From DATJSJ01 sp035504175 (GTDB taxonomy: Bacteria; Pseudomonadota; Alphaproteobacteria; Acetobacterales; Acetobacteraceae): a stretch of DNA of 25,840 nt. Positions 16,789 through 25,723 of this stretch are shown here, in pieces. The notes below the pieces were generated by a model. It saw only the letters and a program-made list of their open reading frames with translations, was not told the DNA's origin and searched no databases. Each line of letters opens with the position of its first letter. The first letter of the stretch is position 1. The stretch is from contig DATJSJ010000036.1 in the NCBI GenBank assembly GCA_035504175.1, forward strand, positions 1 through 25,840, in the 5' to 3' direction. The translations under genes and the position numbers were made by a program.

Positions 16789-16813
16789 TGACCATTGTTA
16801 ACTGAACATTGTT
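16789..16813 (+). promoter_or_regulatory. Operator-like direct repeat before the RND pump genes
   Basis: TGACCATTGTT (16789-16799) and TGAACATTGTT (16803-16813) form a direct repeat with a 14-bp period, differing at one position. A third copy lies inverted at the tetR start (16114-16124). The repeat overlaps a possible promoter: TTGTTA at 16795-16800 and TATAGC at 16818-16823, 17 bp apart. Repression of the pump by the adjacent TetR protein is the natural reading. Confidence 0.5.
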
Positions 16814-16852
16814 GATATATAGCCGGGGCGTCGTCCACCGAGGGGTGCTCCG

Positions 16853-17953
16853 ATGCGCCGTGCGTTCGCTCCGACGGCCGCCATGCTGGCCGTGCTTGGC
16901 CTCTCCGCATGCGATCGCGCACCGGCCCAGAGCCGGCCCGCGGAGGCGCCGGTGCCGGTTCGGGTGGCGTCGGTCGCCTTCACGCCGCAGCGGAGCGTGC
17001 TGACGCTGTCGGGCTCGGTGCAGGCCCGCACGCTGGCCGACCTGGCGTTCCGGGTCGGCGGCAAGGTGGTCGACCGGCCGGTGGAGGTTGGTGACCACGT
17101 GCGCGCCGGCCAGGTGCTGGCACGGCTGGATCCGGCCGATCTGACGCTGGCGTTCGAGGCGGCCGAGAGCGCGCTGCAATCGGCGATCGCCGACGCCGCC
17201 GACGCACGGGCCGAGTTCAGCCGCTATGACCGCCTGGGTCGCAACTCGCCGTCCTTCCTGCCATCGGAGTACGACCACCGCCTGTCGGTGACGCGGATGG
17301 CGGATGCGCGGCTGCTGCAGGCGCAACGCCAGGCCGAGATGGCCAGGGACCAGCTCCGCTACGGCACGCTGACGGCGGATGCGGATGGCGTGATCACCGC
17401 GTTGCCGATGCAGGTCGGGCAGGTGGTCGCCGCCGGCCAGACGGTCGCCAGCCTCGCCCACACGGCGCAGACCGAAGTGGTGGTCGACGTGCCGGAGAAC
17501 CGGCTGCCGGAGGTGCGGCGCGCGGCCGGCATCGAGATCACCCTGTGGGCCGATCCCGACCATAAGCTCGCCGGCCGGGTGCGCGAGATCGGCGCCCAGG
17601 CCGATGCGTCGAGCCGCACCTTCGCGGTGAAAGTGACGGTGCTGCATCCGCCGCCGACGCTGCTGGCGCTGGGCATGACCGCCACCGTCCGGTTCGTGGC
17701 CCCGCCGCGAGCCTCGGTCGCGATCCTGCCGGCGACCGCGATCACCGATCGCGATGGCGCGCCGGCGGTCTGGGTGTTCGATCCGGCCGCGCAGCACGCG
17801 GCGCTGCGGCCGGTCAGGATCGCGAGCTATGGCGGCGACGGGTCCGTCGCCATCGCCTCCGGACTGGCGCCGGGCGAGCGGGTGGTGACCGCCGGTGTGT
17901 CGGAGATCGACCCCGGCATGCGGCTCGTCGCCTGGGCGGGTGCCGCCCGATGA
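16853..17953 (+). CDS. RND efflux periplasmic adaptor (membrane fusion lipoprotein)
   Basis: The 366-residue protein has a lipoprotein signal: hydrophobic run and lipobox L-S-A-C with C20, so it is predicted to be lipid-anchored in the inner membrane's periplasmic face. Two lipoyl halves (about 62-100 and 170-205) flank a helical hairpin (about 100-168), followed by beta-barrel and membrane-proximal domains. This is the usual HlyD/MexA layout. It links the RND pump to an outer-membrane channel. No TolC/OprM-like gene lies nearby, so a channel encoded elsewhere must be used. ATG at 16853 with GAGGGG 8 nt upstream. It overlaps the pump gene by 4 bp (ATGA). Confidence 0.93.
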   Translation: MRRAFAPTAAMLAVLGLSACDRAPAQSRPAEAPVPVRVASVAFTPQRSVLTLSGSVQARTLADLAFRVGGKVVDRPVEVGDHVRAGQVLARLDPADLTLAFEAAESALQSAIADAADARAEFSRYDRLGRNSPSFLPSEYDHRLSVTRMADARLLQAQRQAEMARDQLRYGTLTADADGVITALPMQVGQVVAAGQTVASLAHTAQTEVVVDVPENRLPEVRRAAGIEITLWADPDHKLAGRVREIGAQADASSRTFAVKVTVLHPPPTLLALGMTATVRFVAPPRASVAILPATAITDRDGAPAVWVFDPAAQHAALRPVRIASYGGDGSVAIASGLAPGERVVTAGVSEIDPGMRLVAWAGAAR

Positions 17954-20900
17954 GCGCGCCCGGGCGGATGAACCTCTCGGCCTGGGCGCTGCAGCATCGC
18001 ACGCTGACGCTGTTCGCGATGCTCGCGGTCGCAGCGGCCGGCATCTGGGCCTATCTCGCGCTCGGCCGCGCGGAGGACCCGCCCTTCACGATCAAGCAGA
18101 TGGTCATCGTGGCCGACTGGCCGGGCGCCTCGGCCGACGAGATGATGCGCGAGGTGACCGACCGGATCGAGCGCAAGCTCGAGGAGCTGCCCTATCTCGA
18201 CTACACGCAGAGCTACAGCGAGCCGGGGCACGCCACCATCACCGTCTCGCTGAAGGACAGCACGCCGCCTGGCAAGGTGCCGGATCTTTGGTACCAGGTG
18301 CGCAAGAAGGTCGGCGACATCCAGCCGACGCTGCCGCCGGGCGTGCAGGGGCCGTTCTTCAACGACGAGTTCGGCGACGTGTTCGGCATCGTCTATGCCA
18401 TGACCGGCGACGGCTTCACCCTGCCGCAGCTCAAGCACGTCGCCGAGGACGTCCGCGAGCAGCTTCTCGCCGTGCCGGGCGTCGGCAAGATCGACCTGAT
18501 CGGCACCCAGGACGAACGGGTCTATCTCGATTTCTCGTACCGCAAGCTCGCGGAGTTCGGGCTGACGGTGCAGGACCTGTTCGCCGCCGTGCAGCGCCAG
18601 AACAGCGTGGTGGCGGGCGGCTTCGTCGACACGCCGCATGACCGCATCTACGTGCGCACCTCCGGCGCGGTGGACGCGCCGGCCGCGCTCGCCGCCCTGC
18701 CGGTGCAGGTGCACGGCCATCTGGTGCCGCTGCGCGACCTGGTCACGATCCGGCGCGGCACCGTCGACCCGCCGGTCGCCACCATGCAGTTCGACGGCAG
18801 GCCGGCGCTGGGACTCGCGATCTCGATGTCGGATGGCGGCAACATCCTCGATCTCGGCCGGGCGCTGGCTGCCCGTGTCGCGCAAATCGCGCCGACCCTG
18901 CCGCTCGGCGTGCACATGGCGCGGGTCAACGACCAGTCGCAGGTGGTCGCCAAGGATGTCGGCGACTTCCAGGAATCGTTTCTCGAAGCGCTGTCGATCG
19001 TATTGCTGATCAGCTTCCTGAGCCTGGGCTGGCGCGCCGGCATTGTGGTCGCGATCAGCGTGCCGCTGGTGCTGGCCGGCGTGCTCGTGGGCATGAAGCT
19101 GCTCGGCATCGACCTGCAGCGCATTTCGCTCGGTGCGATGATCATCGCGCTCGGCCTGCTGGTGGATGACGCGATCATCGCCGTCGAGACGATGACGGTG
19201 AAGCTGGAGGAAGGCTGGGACCGGCTGCGCGCCGGCAGTTTCGCCTACACGTCCACCGCCTTCCCGATGCTGACCGGGACCCTGGTGACGGCAGCCGGCT
19301 ATCTGCCGATCGGGCTCGCGCAATCCAGCACCGGCGAATACACGCGCGACATCTTCCGCGTGGTCGGGATGGCGCTGATCCTCTCATGGTTCGTCGCGGT
19401 GCTGTTCGTGCCCTATCTCGGCGCAAGCCTGCTGCCGCAGCCGAAGCCGCACGCCGCACAGCACAACGTCTATGACACCTGGACCTATAACCGCTTCCGC
19501 CGCGTCGTTGCCTGGTGCGTGCGCCGGCGCTGGATCGTGATCGGCGGCGCGGTCGTCGCCTTCGTCGTCTCGGTGGCCGGCTTCACGCGCGTGCCGCAGC
19601 AGTTCTTCCCGGCCTCCGACCGGCTGGAGGTGATGGTGGATATGCGGCTCCCGGAAGGCAGTTCGTTCGCGGCCACGGCCAGCGACGTGGCGAAGCTCGA
19701 GGCGGTGTTGCGGAAAAGCGCCGGCATCGCGTCGTACGTGGTCTATGCCGGCAGCGGCAGTCCGCGCTTCTTCCTCGCCTCCTCGCCCGAGCTGACCAAT
19801 CCGAACTACGCGCAGTTCGTCATCAACATGAAAACCGTGCCGGCGCGGGAGAAGCTGCTGGCGAAGCTGACGGCGCTGACCGATAGCGGGGCGTTTCCCG
19901 ATGTGCGGCTGCGTGCCTCCCGGCTGGAGCTGGGGCCACCGGTCGGCTACCCGGTACAGTTCCGCATCGTCGGGCCCGATCCGATGGAATTGCGCCGGAT
20001 CGCGGGCGCGGTGCAGACGGTGATGCGCGCCAATCCGCATATCCGCAACGTCAGCGACAACTGGGGCAACCCGTCGAAGGTGGTCGATGTCGAAGTCGAC
20101 CAGGACAAGGCGCGGCTGCTCGGCCTGTCGAGCGAGGACATCGCGACCACGCTGCAGACGCTGCAGCAGGGCTCCACGATCACGCAATATCGCGAGGGCA
20201 CCGACCTGATCCCGGTCGTCGCCCGCGCGGATGCCCGCGAGCGGCAGGATCTCGCGGGCCTGGCCGACGCCGACATCACCGCCGCGGACGGCCATGCGGT
20301 GCCGCTCGGGCAGGTCGCGCGGATAAGCTACGGGCTGGAACAGCCGACGCTCTGGCGGCGCAACCGCACGCCGATGCTGATCGTGCGCGGCGACATCGCG
20401 GACGCGACGCAGGCGCCGGTGGTGACGGCGCAGATCCTGCCGCGGCTCGCGGCGCTGAAGGCGTCACTCCCGGTCGGCTACCGGATCGAGACCGCCGGGG
20501 CGGTCGAGGAGAGTGCCAAGGGGCAGAGCTCGGTCAACGCCGAAATGCCGCTGATGGTGCTGGTGATGCTCTCGCTCCTGATGGTGCAGTTGCAGAGCTT
20601 CGGCCGCATGGCGATGGTGCTGCTGACCGCGCCGCTCGGACTGATCGGGGTCACGGCGGCGCTGCTTGCGACCGGCGCGCCGTTCGGTTTCGTCGCCATG
20701 CTCGGCTTCATTGCGCTGGCCGGCATCATCATGCGCAACTCGGTGATCCTGGTCGATCAGATCGAGCAGGACATCGGCGCCGGCCTCGCCCCGGCGGCGG
20801 CGATCGTCGAGGCGACCGTGCGCCGGGCGCGGCCGATTCTGCTGACGGCGGTGGCCGCGATCCTCGGCCTGGTGCCGCTGGCCTTCTCGGCGTTCTGGGG

Positions 20901-21060
20901 GCCCATGGCGATCGCGATCATGGGCGGGCTGCTGAGTGCCACACTGCTGACCCTGTGCTTCGTGCCGGCCCTGTACGCCGCCTGGATGCGCGTTGGGCAA
21001 AGGGCGGCCGCCGGGCGGTCACGACGGGTGGTCGGGGCGGAGCCGGCGGTCGTCGGATAG
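17950..21060 (+). CDS. RND efflux transporter, inner-membrane pump (AcrB/HAE-1-like)
   Basis: The 1036-residue protein has the two-fold RND layout: TM1 near residue 20, large periplasmic loop (about 45-335), TM2-6, TM7 near 525, second loop, TM8-12. The proton-relay pair is D406/D407 in L-G-L-L-V-D-D-A-I-I. The partner lysine of AcrB (K940) appears as Arg in G-I-I-M-R-N-S-V-I-L-V-D, a conservative change. It starts with ATG at 17950, overlapping the adaptor stop in ATGA, so the two are translated together. Substrates of this branch are usually drugs, solvents or other hydrophobic compounds; none can be assigned here. Its C-terminus converges on the molybdenum-enzyme operon, with a 152-bp gap (21061-21212) lacking an obvious terminator. 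Confidence 0.95.
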   Translation: MSAPGRMNLSAWALQHRTLTLFAMLAVAAAGIWAYLALGRAEDPPFTIKQMVIVADWPGASADEMMREVTDRIERKLEELPYLDYTQSYSEPGHATITVSLKDSTPPGKVPDLWYQVRKKVGDIQPTLPPGVQGPFFNDEFGDVFGIVYAMTGDGFTLPQLKHVAEDVREQLLAVPGVGKIDLIGTQDERVYLDFSYRKLAEFGLTVQDLFAAVQRQNSVVAGGFVDTPHDRIYVRTSGAVDAPAALAALPVQVHGHLVPLRDLVTIRRGTVDPPVATMQFDGRPALGLAISMSDGGNILDLGRALAARVAQIAPTLPLGVHMARVNDQSQVVAKDVGDFQESFLEALSIVLLISFLSLGWRAGIVVAISVPLVLAGVLVGMKLLGIDLQRISLGAMIIALGLLVDDAIIAVETMTVKLEEGWDRLRAGSFAYTSTAFPMLTGTLVTAAGYLPIGLAQSSTGEYTRDIFRVVGMALILSWFVAVLFVPYLGASLLPQPKPHAAQHNVYDTWTYNRFRRVVAWCVRRRWIVIGGAVVAFVVSVAGFTRVPQQFFPASDRLEVMVDMRLPEGSSFAATASDVAKLEAVLRKSAGIASYVVYAGSGSPRFFLASSPELTNPNYAQFVINMKTVPAREKLLAKLTALTDSGAFPDVRLRASRLELGPPVGYPVQFRIVGPDPMELRRIAGAVQTVMRANPHIRNVSDNWGNPSKVVDVEVDQDKARLLGLSSEDIATTLQTLQQGSTITQYREGTDLIPVVARADARERQDLAGLADADITAADGHAVPLGQVARISYGLEQPTLWRRNRTPMLIVRGDIADATQAPVVTAQILPRLAALKASLPVGYRIETAGAVEESAKGQSSVNAEMPLMVLVMLSLLMVQLQSFGRMAMVLLTAPLGLIGVTAALLATGAPFGFVAMLGFIALAGIIMRNSVILVDQIEQDIGAGLAPAAAIVEATVRRARPILLTAVAAILGLVPLAFSAFWGPMAIAIMGGLLSATLLTLCFVPALYAAWMRVGQRAAAGRSRRVVGAEPAVVG

Positions 21061-21212
21061 GCCCCAGGCTATCGAACGACCGGAGCGGTGCGGAGGAGCG
21101 GGCGGCCCGATACGCCAGGCATGCCGCCGTTCGCAACGACGTGCCTCGGACGCCGCAACCGCAGGTCACCGTGGCAGGTGCGGCGGCACCCCGTGGCGGC
21201 GGGCCGCCCGGT

Positions 21213-23441
21213 TCACGCGAGCAGCTTGTCCAGGGTGATCGGCAGATCACGCACGCGCTTGCCCGTGGCATGATAGATCGCGTTGGCAATCGCTGCCGCG
21301 ACTCCGACGATGCCGATCTCCCCGACACCCTTGACGCCGAGCGGATTGCCGTCGTCCGCCTCGTCGACGAAGAGGACCTTGATATCGTGCACGTCGGCAT
21401 GGACCGGCACGTGATACTCGGCCAGGTTTGCGTTCATGATCCGACCGAACCGGTGGTCGATCGCGGTCTCCTCGTGCAGCGCCATGCCGATGCCCCAGAC
21501 GACGCCGCCGATGATCTGGCTGGCCGCCGTCTTCGTGTTCAGAATGCGCCCGGCCGCGATCGCGCTGACGACGCGGGTGACGCGGATCACCCCGAGCTGC
21601 TCATCGACCTTGACCTCGACGAACACAGCCGAATGCGTGTTGTGCGCGCGTGCGGCGTCCCCGGTCGGGGTGGTCGTGACCTCACGCTCGATCTGGTCCA
21701 GAGCGCCCTGCCGCATGGCGTCGGCAAGGGAAACCGCGCGGGCGTTGTCGTGCCGGCTCACCAGCTTGCCGTCCGCGAGCGCGACATCGTCCGCATCGGC
21801 ACCTGCCAGCGGCGAGTCCGGTATCTGGGTTGCGAGGCGCAGCAGTTCCTTGCGGATCGCGTCCGCCGTCGCGGCGATGCCGTTCGACACCGAGGCGGCC
21901 ATCCATGAACCGCCTTCGACCGGCGACGCCGGCAGCGTCGAATCGCCGAGCCTGACGTCGACGCTGTCGAGCGGCAGGCCCAGCATGTCGGCCGCGACCT
22001 GGGTCATGATCGTCGCGGTGCCGGTGCCGATGTCCGACGCCGCGCAGGCGACCTCGGCATGTCCGTTGGCGGACAGCCGGATGCGCACGGTGATCGGCGC
22101 CTGGAACGCGTCCCAGACGCCGCTCGCCATGCCCCAGCCGACCAGGTCGCTGCCATCCCGCGTCGCACGCGGCGCCGGATTGCGACCGTGCCAGCCGAAC
22201 GCCTCGGCACCCTGACGGTAGCATTCGCGCAAGGCCTTGCTGCTGTACGGCCGGCCGCCATTCTGGTCGTGCTCCGAATAGCACCGCAGGCGGAACTCCA
22301 GCGGATCGATCTTCAGCGCGACGGCGAGCTCGTCCATCGCGCATTCGAGCGCATAGACGCCGGTCGCGGCGCTCGGGCAGCGCATGTCGCACGATGTCGG
22401 AAGATCGAGCCGCGCCAGCCGGTGGGCGTAGGTCGCGTTGGCGCAATGGTAGAGCAGGCCGGACCAGCCGGTCTCCTGCCGATAGTAGTTCTCGAATTGC
22501 GACGTCACGGTGATCGCGTCGTGCGTGATCGCATCGAGGGTTCCATCGGCCCGCGCGCCGGCCGAAATGCGCTGGATCATCGCTGGACGGTAGCCCAGGA
22601 CGTACATCTGTGGCCGCGTCAGCACGAGACGCACGGAGCGCCCCAGCGCGCGGGCCGCCAGCGCCGCGAGTACCGCCTGGAACTGCGGCCGCAGCCCAAC
22701 CCCGAAGGCACCGCCGACGAAGGTCGAGATCACACGCAGATCGTCGGGCTTCATGCCGAGCACGCTGCAGAGATAGCGCTGCACGTTCTGCACGCCCTGG
22801 GTCTTGTCGTACACCGTGAGCCGGCCGCCGGGTTCGACGACCGCAGTCGAGGCGAACAGCTCCATCGGGTTGTGGTGCTCGATCGGCACGTAGTATTCGC
22901 CGTCGTGACGAGCGGCAGCGGCGGCAAGCGCCGGTCCGGGGTCGCCACGCCGCTTCGGCGGCGTGAACAGCGCCTCGAACGGCGTCGTCGGATCCTTCAT
23001 CGCCAGCGCGAGGTGCTTCTCGCGGTGCACGTCCGTGGCATGCGGCTCCGCCTCGTACTCCGCCCGGACCAGGGACGCGGCGAAGCGCGCCACCTCCAGC
23101 GTCTCGGCGACGACCAGCGCGATCGGCTGGCCGTTGAACATGATCCGCTCGTCGTACAGTGGCCGGAACGGCGCGCCGTCGGGTGCGACGTCGTCCTTGT
23201 AGGCCTGGTCGCTGTCGGCCAGCGGCGGACGGTTTTCGTGCGTCAGGACGGTGATCACCCCGCTGACGCCGAGGGCTGCGGTGGCGTCGATCCGCGTGAC
23301 GCGCCCCTTTGCGATCGTCGCGCCGACCATGCTCGCATGGGCCAGGCCAGGGGCACTGTACTCGGCGGCGTATCGGGCGGCGCCGGTGACTTTCGCCGGG
23401 CCGTCGACGCGTGACGTGGCGGTGCCGATATAGGGTGCCAT
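21213..23441 (-). CDS. Xanthine dehydrogenase family molybdopterin-binding subunit (PaoC/YagR type)
   Basis: The 742-residue length fits the large subunit of three-subunit molybdenum hydroxylases such as E. coli PaoABC (aldehyde oxidase). The N-terminal aldehyde-oxidase a/b-hammerhead domain (about 15-130) is followed by the cofactor-binding domain. Visible cofactor and substrate motifs are V-G-G-A-F-G, D-M-R-C-P-S-A-A-T-G-V-Y-A-L-E, and the base-catalyst region G-V-K-G-V-G-E-I-G with E708. It would hydroxylate an aldehyde or N-heterocycle at the Mo centre. Start ATG 23441 has GAGGAAG about 6 nt upstream and lies 9 bp behind the FAD subunit. No signal peptide is visible. PaoC needs a maturation chaperone (PaoD/XdhC type); none is in this window. 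Substrate unknown; aldehydes are the best guess. Confidence 0.93.
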   Translation of the reverse strand: MAPYIGTATSRVDGPAKVTGAARYAAEYSAPGLAHASMVGATIAKGRVTRIDATAALGVSGVITVLTHENRPPLADSDQAYKDDVAPDGAPFRPLYDERIMFNGQPIALVVAETLEVARFAASLVRAEYEAEPHATDVHREKHLALAMKDPTTPFEALFTPPKRRGDPGPALAAAAARHDGEYYVPIEHHNPMELFASTAVVEPGGRLTVYDKTQGVQNVQRYLCSVLGMKPDDLRVISTFVGGAFGVGLRPQFQAVLAALAARALGRSVRLVLTRPQMYVLGYRPAMIQRISAGARADGTLDAITHDAITVTSQFENYYRQETGWSGLLYHCANATYAHRLARLDLPTSCDMRCPSAATGVYALECAMDELAVALKIDPLEFRLRCYSEHDQNGGRPYSSKALRECYRQGAEAFGWHGRNPAPRATRDGSDLVGWGMASGVWDAFQAPITVRIRLSANGHAEVACAASDIGTGTATIMTQVAADMLGLPLDSVDVRLGDSTLPASPVEGGSWMAASVSNGIAATADAIRKELLRLATQIPDSPLAGADADDVALADGKLVSRHDNARAVSLADAMRQGALDQIEREVTTTPTGDAARAHNTHSAVFVEVKVDEQLGVIRVTRVVSAIAAGRILNTKTAASQIIGGVVWGIGMALHEETAIDHRFGRIMNANLAEYHVPVHADVHDIKVLFVDEADDGNPLGVKGVGEIGIVGVAAAIANAIYHATGKRVRDLPITLDKLLA

Positions 23442-23450
23442 GGCTCTTCC

Positions 23451-24467
23451 TCACGCGATCTTCTTGTCGGACTGCGACTGCGGCGTGCCGCGGGCCGCCT
23501 GCGACAGCGCCCGGATGATGGCGCGGTGCGCCAGGCCGATCTTGAAATTGTTGTGGCCGAACCCCTTGGCGTCACGCAAAGCAAGCGCGGCCGCCTCAGC
23601 GAAGCTCGCCTCCGTCGCGGGCTGGCCGCTGAGCGCCGCCTCGGCGCCTGCGTCGCGCCACGGCTTGTGCGCGACGCCGCCGAGCGCGAAGCGCGCCTGT
23701 CCGATCCGCCCGCCCTCGAGCTCGAGGCCGACCGCGACGGACACCAGGGCGAACGCATAGGACAGCCGGTCGCGGATTTTCAGGTACGTGTAGTGTTTCT
23801 CGAAGCCGCCAAGTGGCAGCTCGATGCCGGTCACGAGTTCGTCGGCCTCGAGCGTATTGTCCTGCTGCGGCCGGTCCCCGGGCAGCCGGTGGAAGTCCGC
23901 GAACGCGATGATGCGGTCGCCGCGGGGTCCGGTCGCGAGGATTTTCGCCTCCAGCACCGCCAGCGCCACGCACATGTCCGACGGATGCACGGCAATGCAG
24001 TCGTCGCTGGTGCCGAGGATGGCGTTCATGCGGTTCAGACCGGCGAGCGCCGAACAACCGCTGCCCGGTTCGCGTTTGTTGCAGGGTGTCGCAACGTCGT
24101 AGAAATAGGCGCAGCGCGTGCGCTGCAGGAGATTGCCGCCAACCGACGCCATGTTGCGCAATTGCTGGGACGCGCCGGCGAGCAGCGCGCGCGACAGCAC
24201 GGGATAGCGGCGCTCGACCACCGGGTGATAGGCCAGGTCGGTGTTGCGCACGAGGGCGCCGACGCGGAGACCTCCGGCGGGCGTCTCCTCGACCCGATCG
24301 AGGGGAAGCCTGGAGACGTCGATCAACGTGACCGGTCGTTCGACGTCCATTTTCATCAGATCGACCAGATTGGTCCCGCCGGCGAGGAATTTGGCGCCCG
24401 GGGTGGCAGCCTTGAGGCGTACGGCCTCGGCGACGCTGTCGGCGCGCGCGTACTGGAAATTGATCAT
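23451..24467 (-). CDS. Xanthine dehydrogenase family FAD-binding subunit with extra Fe-S cysteines (PaoB/YagS type)
   Basis: The 338-residue protein has the CO-dehydrogenase-flavoprotein/FAD-binding-5 fold: pyrophosphate loop L-A-G-G-T-N-L near 28-34, second contact A-S-V-G-G-N-L-L-Q at 107-115, and a C-terminal helical domain. Four cysteines, C119, C129, C138 and C157, lie in a loop after the flavin motif. This agrees with the additional [4Fe-4S] cluster known in PaoB and 4-hydroxybenzoyl-CoA reductase. The frame opens further upstream to 24632, but ATG 24467 is the homologous start. It overlaps the stop of the 2Fe-2S subunit gene by 4 bp (ATGA), showing coupled translation. It carries electrons from the Fe-S centres to its acceptor. 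Confidence 0.93.
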   Translation of the reverse strand: MINFQYARADSVAEAVRLKAATPGAKFLAGGTNLVDLMKMDVERPVTLIDVSRLPLDRVEETPAGGLRVGALVRNTDLAYHPVVERRYPVLSRALLAGASQQLRNMASVGGNLLQRTRCAYFYDVATPCNKREPGSGCSALAGLNRMNAILGTSDDCIAVHPSDMCVALAVLEAKILATGPRGDRIIAFADFHRLPGDRPQQDNTLEADELVTGIELPLGGFEKHYTYLKIRDRLSYAFALVSVAVGLELEGGRIGQARFALGGVAHKPWRDAGAEAALSGQPATEASFAEAAALALRDAKGFGHNNFKIGLAHRAIIRALSQAARGTPQSQSDKKIA

Positions 24468-24982
24468 GGCTGCGCCATCGCCTGCTGGATCGCCGCGACG
24501 ATGTTGGGATAGGCGCCGCAGCGGCAGATGTTTCCGCTCATCAGCTCGCGGATTTCGTCCGCGGTCTTGGCCCTGCCTTCGGCGATCAGGCCGGCCGCCG
24601 AGCAGATCTGGCCGGGCGTGCAGTAGCCGCATTGGAACGCGTCGTGGTCGATGAAGGCCTGTTGCAAGGGATGAAGCACGCCATCCTTTGCCAGGCCTTC
24701 GATCGTGGTGACGCTCGCCCCATCCTTCGTGACGGCCAGCGTCAGGCAGGACAGGACGCGCCGGCCGTCAATCAGCACGGTGCACGCGCCGCATTGACCC
24801 TGGTCGCATCCCTTCTTGGTGCCGGTCAGGTTGAGATGCTCGCGCAGCACATCGAGCAGCGTGGAGCGTGGATCGAGAGTGAGCGCATGCCGCGCCCCGT
24901 TCACCATCATCGCCAGTGAAATCGGACCCGCCGCACCGGTCTCCAAGTGGGTCGGGCGGTCAGAACCACCGTTGCCGATCAC
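24464..24982 (-). CDS. Xanthine dehydrogenase family 2Fe-2S subunit (PaoA/YagT type)
   Basis: The protein has 172 residues from GTG 24982, chosen because GGGAGG lies 5 nt before it; GTG 25018 would add 12 residues without a Shine-Dalgarno. The plant-type ferredoxin domain has C59, C64, C67 and C79 (G-C-D-Q-G-Q-C-G-A-C). The helical [2Fe-2S] domain has C118, C121, C153 and C155 (Q-C-G-Y-C-T-P-G and C-R-C-G). All eight cluster ligands are present. E. coli PaoA has a Tat signal with twin arginines; neither start here gives one, so this enzyme is predicted to be cytoplasmic. First gene of a three-gene operon; no clear promoter was found upstream. Confidence 0.94.
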   Translation of the reverse strand: MIGNGGSDRPTHLETGAAGPISLAMMVNGARHALTLDPRSTLLDVLREHLNLTGTKKGCDQGQCGACTVLIDGRRVLSCLTLAVTKDGASVTTIEGLAKDGVLHPLQQAFIDHDAFQCGYCTPGQICSAAGLIAEGRAKTADEIRELMSGNICRCGAYPNIVAAIQQAMAQP

Positions 24983-25378
24983 TTCAACCTCCCTCAGGTG
25001 AGCTTGGCTGCCGTCCACCGCCGTGCGGTGCGGCTGTCATGACCACGCCCGTGTTGAGTGCTGCCTGCGCGGGTGGCGGCCGGAGGGGTATTCGACGCGG
25101 AGTGTCCCGATCGCTGCAGCTTGGGCGATATAAGCGCCGAAACCGCCCCGATGGAAGGGCGGCGGTTTCGCGACGTAGCCTTCGAATGCACCACAGGCGG
25201 GATCGAGCGACTCAATCAGCGCGTCAACGATCCGCCGGATGGTTCACGCGATGCGGTCGGCCGGCTCGTGGCCTGTCATCGCGCGGCAACCAGGGGTTGG
25301 CCGTCGCACCACATAGCGCGCGCCCGGGGACGGGCAACCCCGATGGGCCGCCGGGTTGTGAGGACACCGGGGACGGTG
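24983..25378. other. Gap without a recognisable gene
   Basis: About 400 bp separate the 2Fe-2S subunit from the truncated dehydrogenase. Frames are open on both strands, but none has a family signature or a convincing start. A minus-strand frame over about 25020-25230 has moderate codon bias but begins with an in-frame stop and has no usable start codon, so it could be a decayed fragment. Two hairpins lie here (25138-25170 and 25363-25380). The promoter for the molybdenum-enzyme operon should be in this region but is not evident. Confidence 0.5.
25138..25170. repeat. Inverted repeat, 10-bp perfect stem
   Basis: CGAAACCGCC (25138-25147) pairs exactly with GGCGGTTTCG (25161-25170) around a 13-nt loop. 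The stem resembles the GC-rich, A/T-tailed hairpins of bacterial terminators, but no T-run follows on either strand and no gene clearly ends at it. Confidence 0.5.
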
Positions 25379-25380
25379 TC
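25363..25380 (-). terminator. Short hairpin at the end of the truncated dehydrogenase gene
   Basis: GACACCG (25363-25369) and CGGTGTC (25374-25380) form a perfect 7-bp stem with a 4-nt loop that overlaps the stop codon (25379-25381). No T-run follows, so termination is a guess from position alone. Confidence 0.25.
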
Positions 25381-25723
25381 AGAGGCCGCCCGATGCGAAC
25401 AGCGTCTCGCCGGTCACCCATCGCGCGTCGTCCGACGCCAGGAAAACCGCCACGGCGGCGATATCCGCCGGTTGTCCGATCCGGCCGAGCGGCGCCTGCC
25501 GCGCCGCCTGGCGCTCGAATTCGCTGCCGATGATGCCACCGGCATGCGTTCCCTCGGTTTCCACCACACCGGGATTGATCGAGTTGACCCGGATGCGTCT
25601 GGGGCCAAGTTCCTTCGCCAGCGAGCGGGTTATGCCGTCCACCGCGCTCTTCGTCGCGACATAGAGCGCATTTTCGGGGGGCGTGAGGCGGCTGACGACG
25701 GAACCGATATTGATGATGCTGCC
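25379..25723 (-). pseudogene. Short-chain dehydrogenase/reductase (SDR), 3' half only
   Basis: About 114 residues of a classical SDR are readable: G-S-I-I-N-I-G-S-V-V-S (strand beta-5 with the catalytic Ser region), Y-V-A-T-K (the catalytic Tyr-x-x-x-Lys), R-V-N-S-I-N-P-G-V-V-E-T, and the C-terminal G-R-I-G-Q-P-A-D-I-A, W-V-T-G-E-T-L-F-A-S-G-G-L. A whole SDR is about 250 residues. The N-terminal Rossmann half with T-G-x-x-x-G-I-G is absent from the window, and the similarity stops at 25721-25723, exactly where a 40-bp palindrome begins. Upstream codons in the same frame do not resemble an SDR. The only start codon is an internal GTG at 25642, so the gene is broken unless its first half lies elsewhere. 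Confidence 0.8.

Noticed and set aside
17827..19323. Minus-strand open frame of about 500 codons opposite the RND genes
   Set aside because: It is His/Arg-rich without motifs; the RND pump frame is certain.
22059..23414. Plus-strand open frame of about 450 codons opposite the molybdenum subunit
   Set aside because: It is a shadow of the PaoC-type gene with no signature of its own.
24994..25215. Small minus-strand frame of about 73 codons before the 2Fe-2S subunit
   Set aside because: No Shine-Dalgarno, no hydrophobic or domain pattern, overlaps the 2Fe-2S gene's leader, and the neighbouring frame looks equally coding-like.
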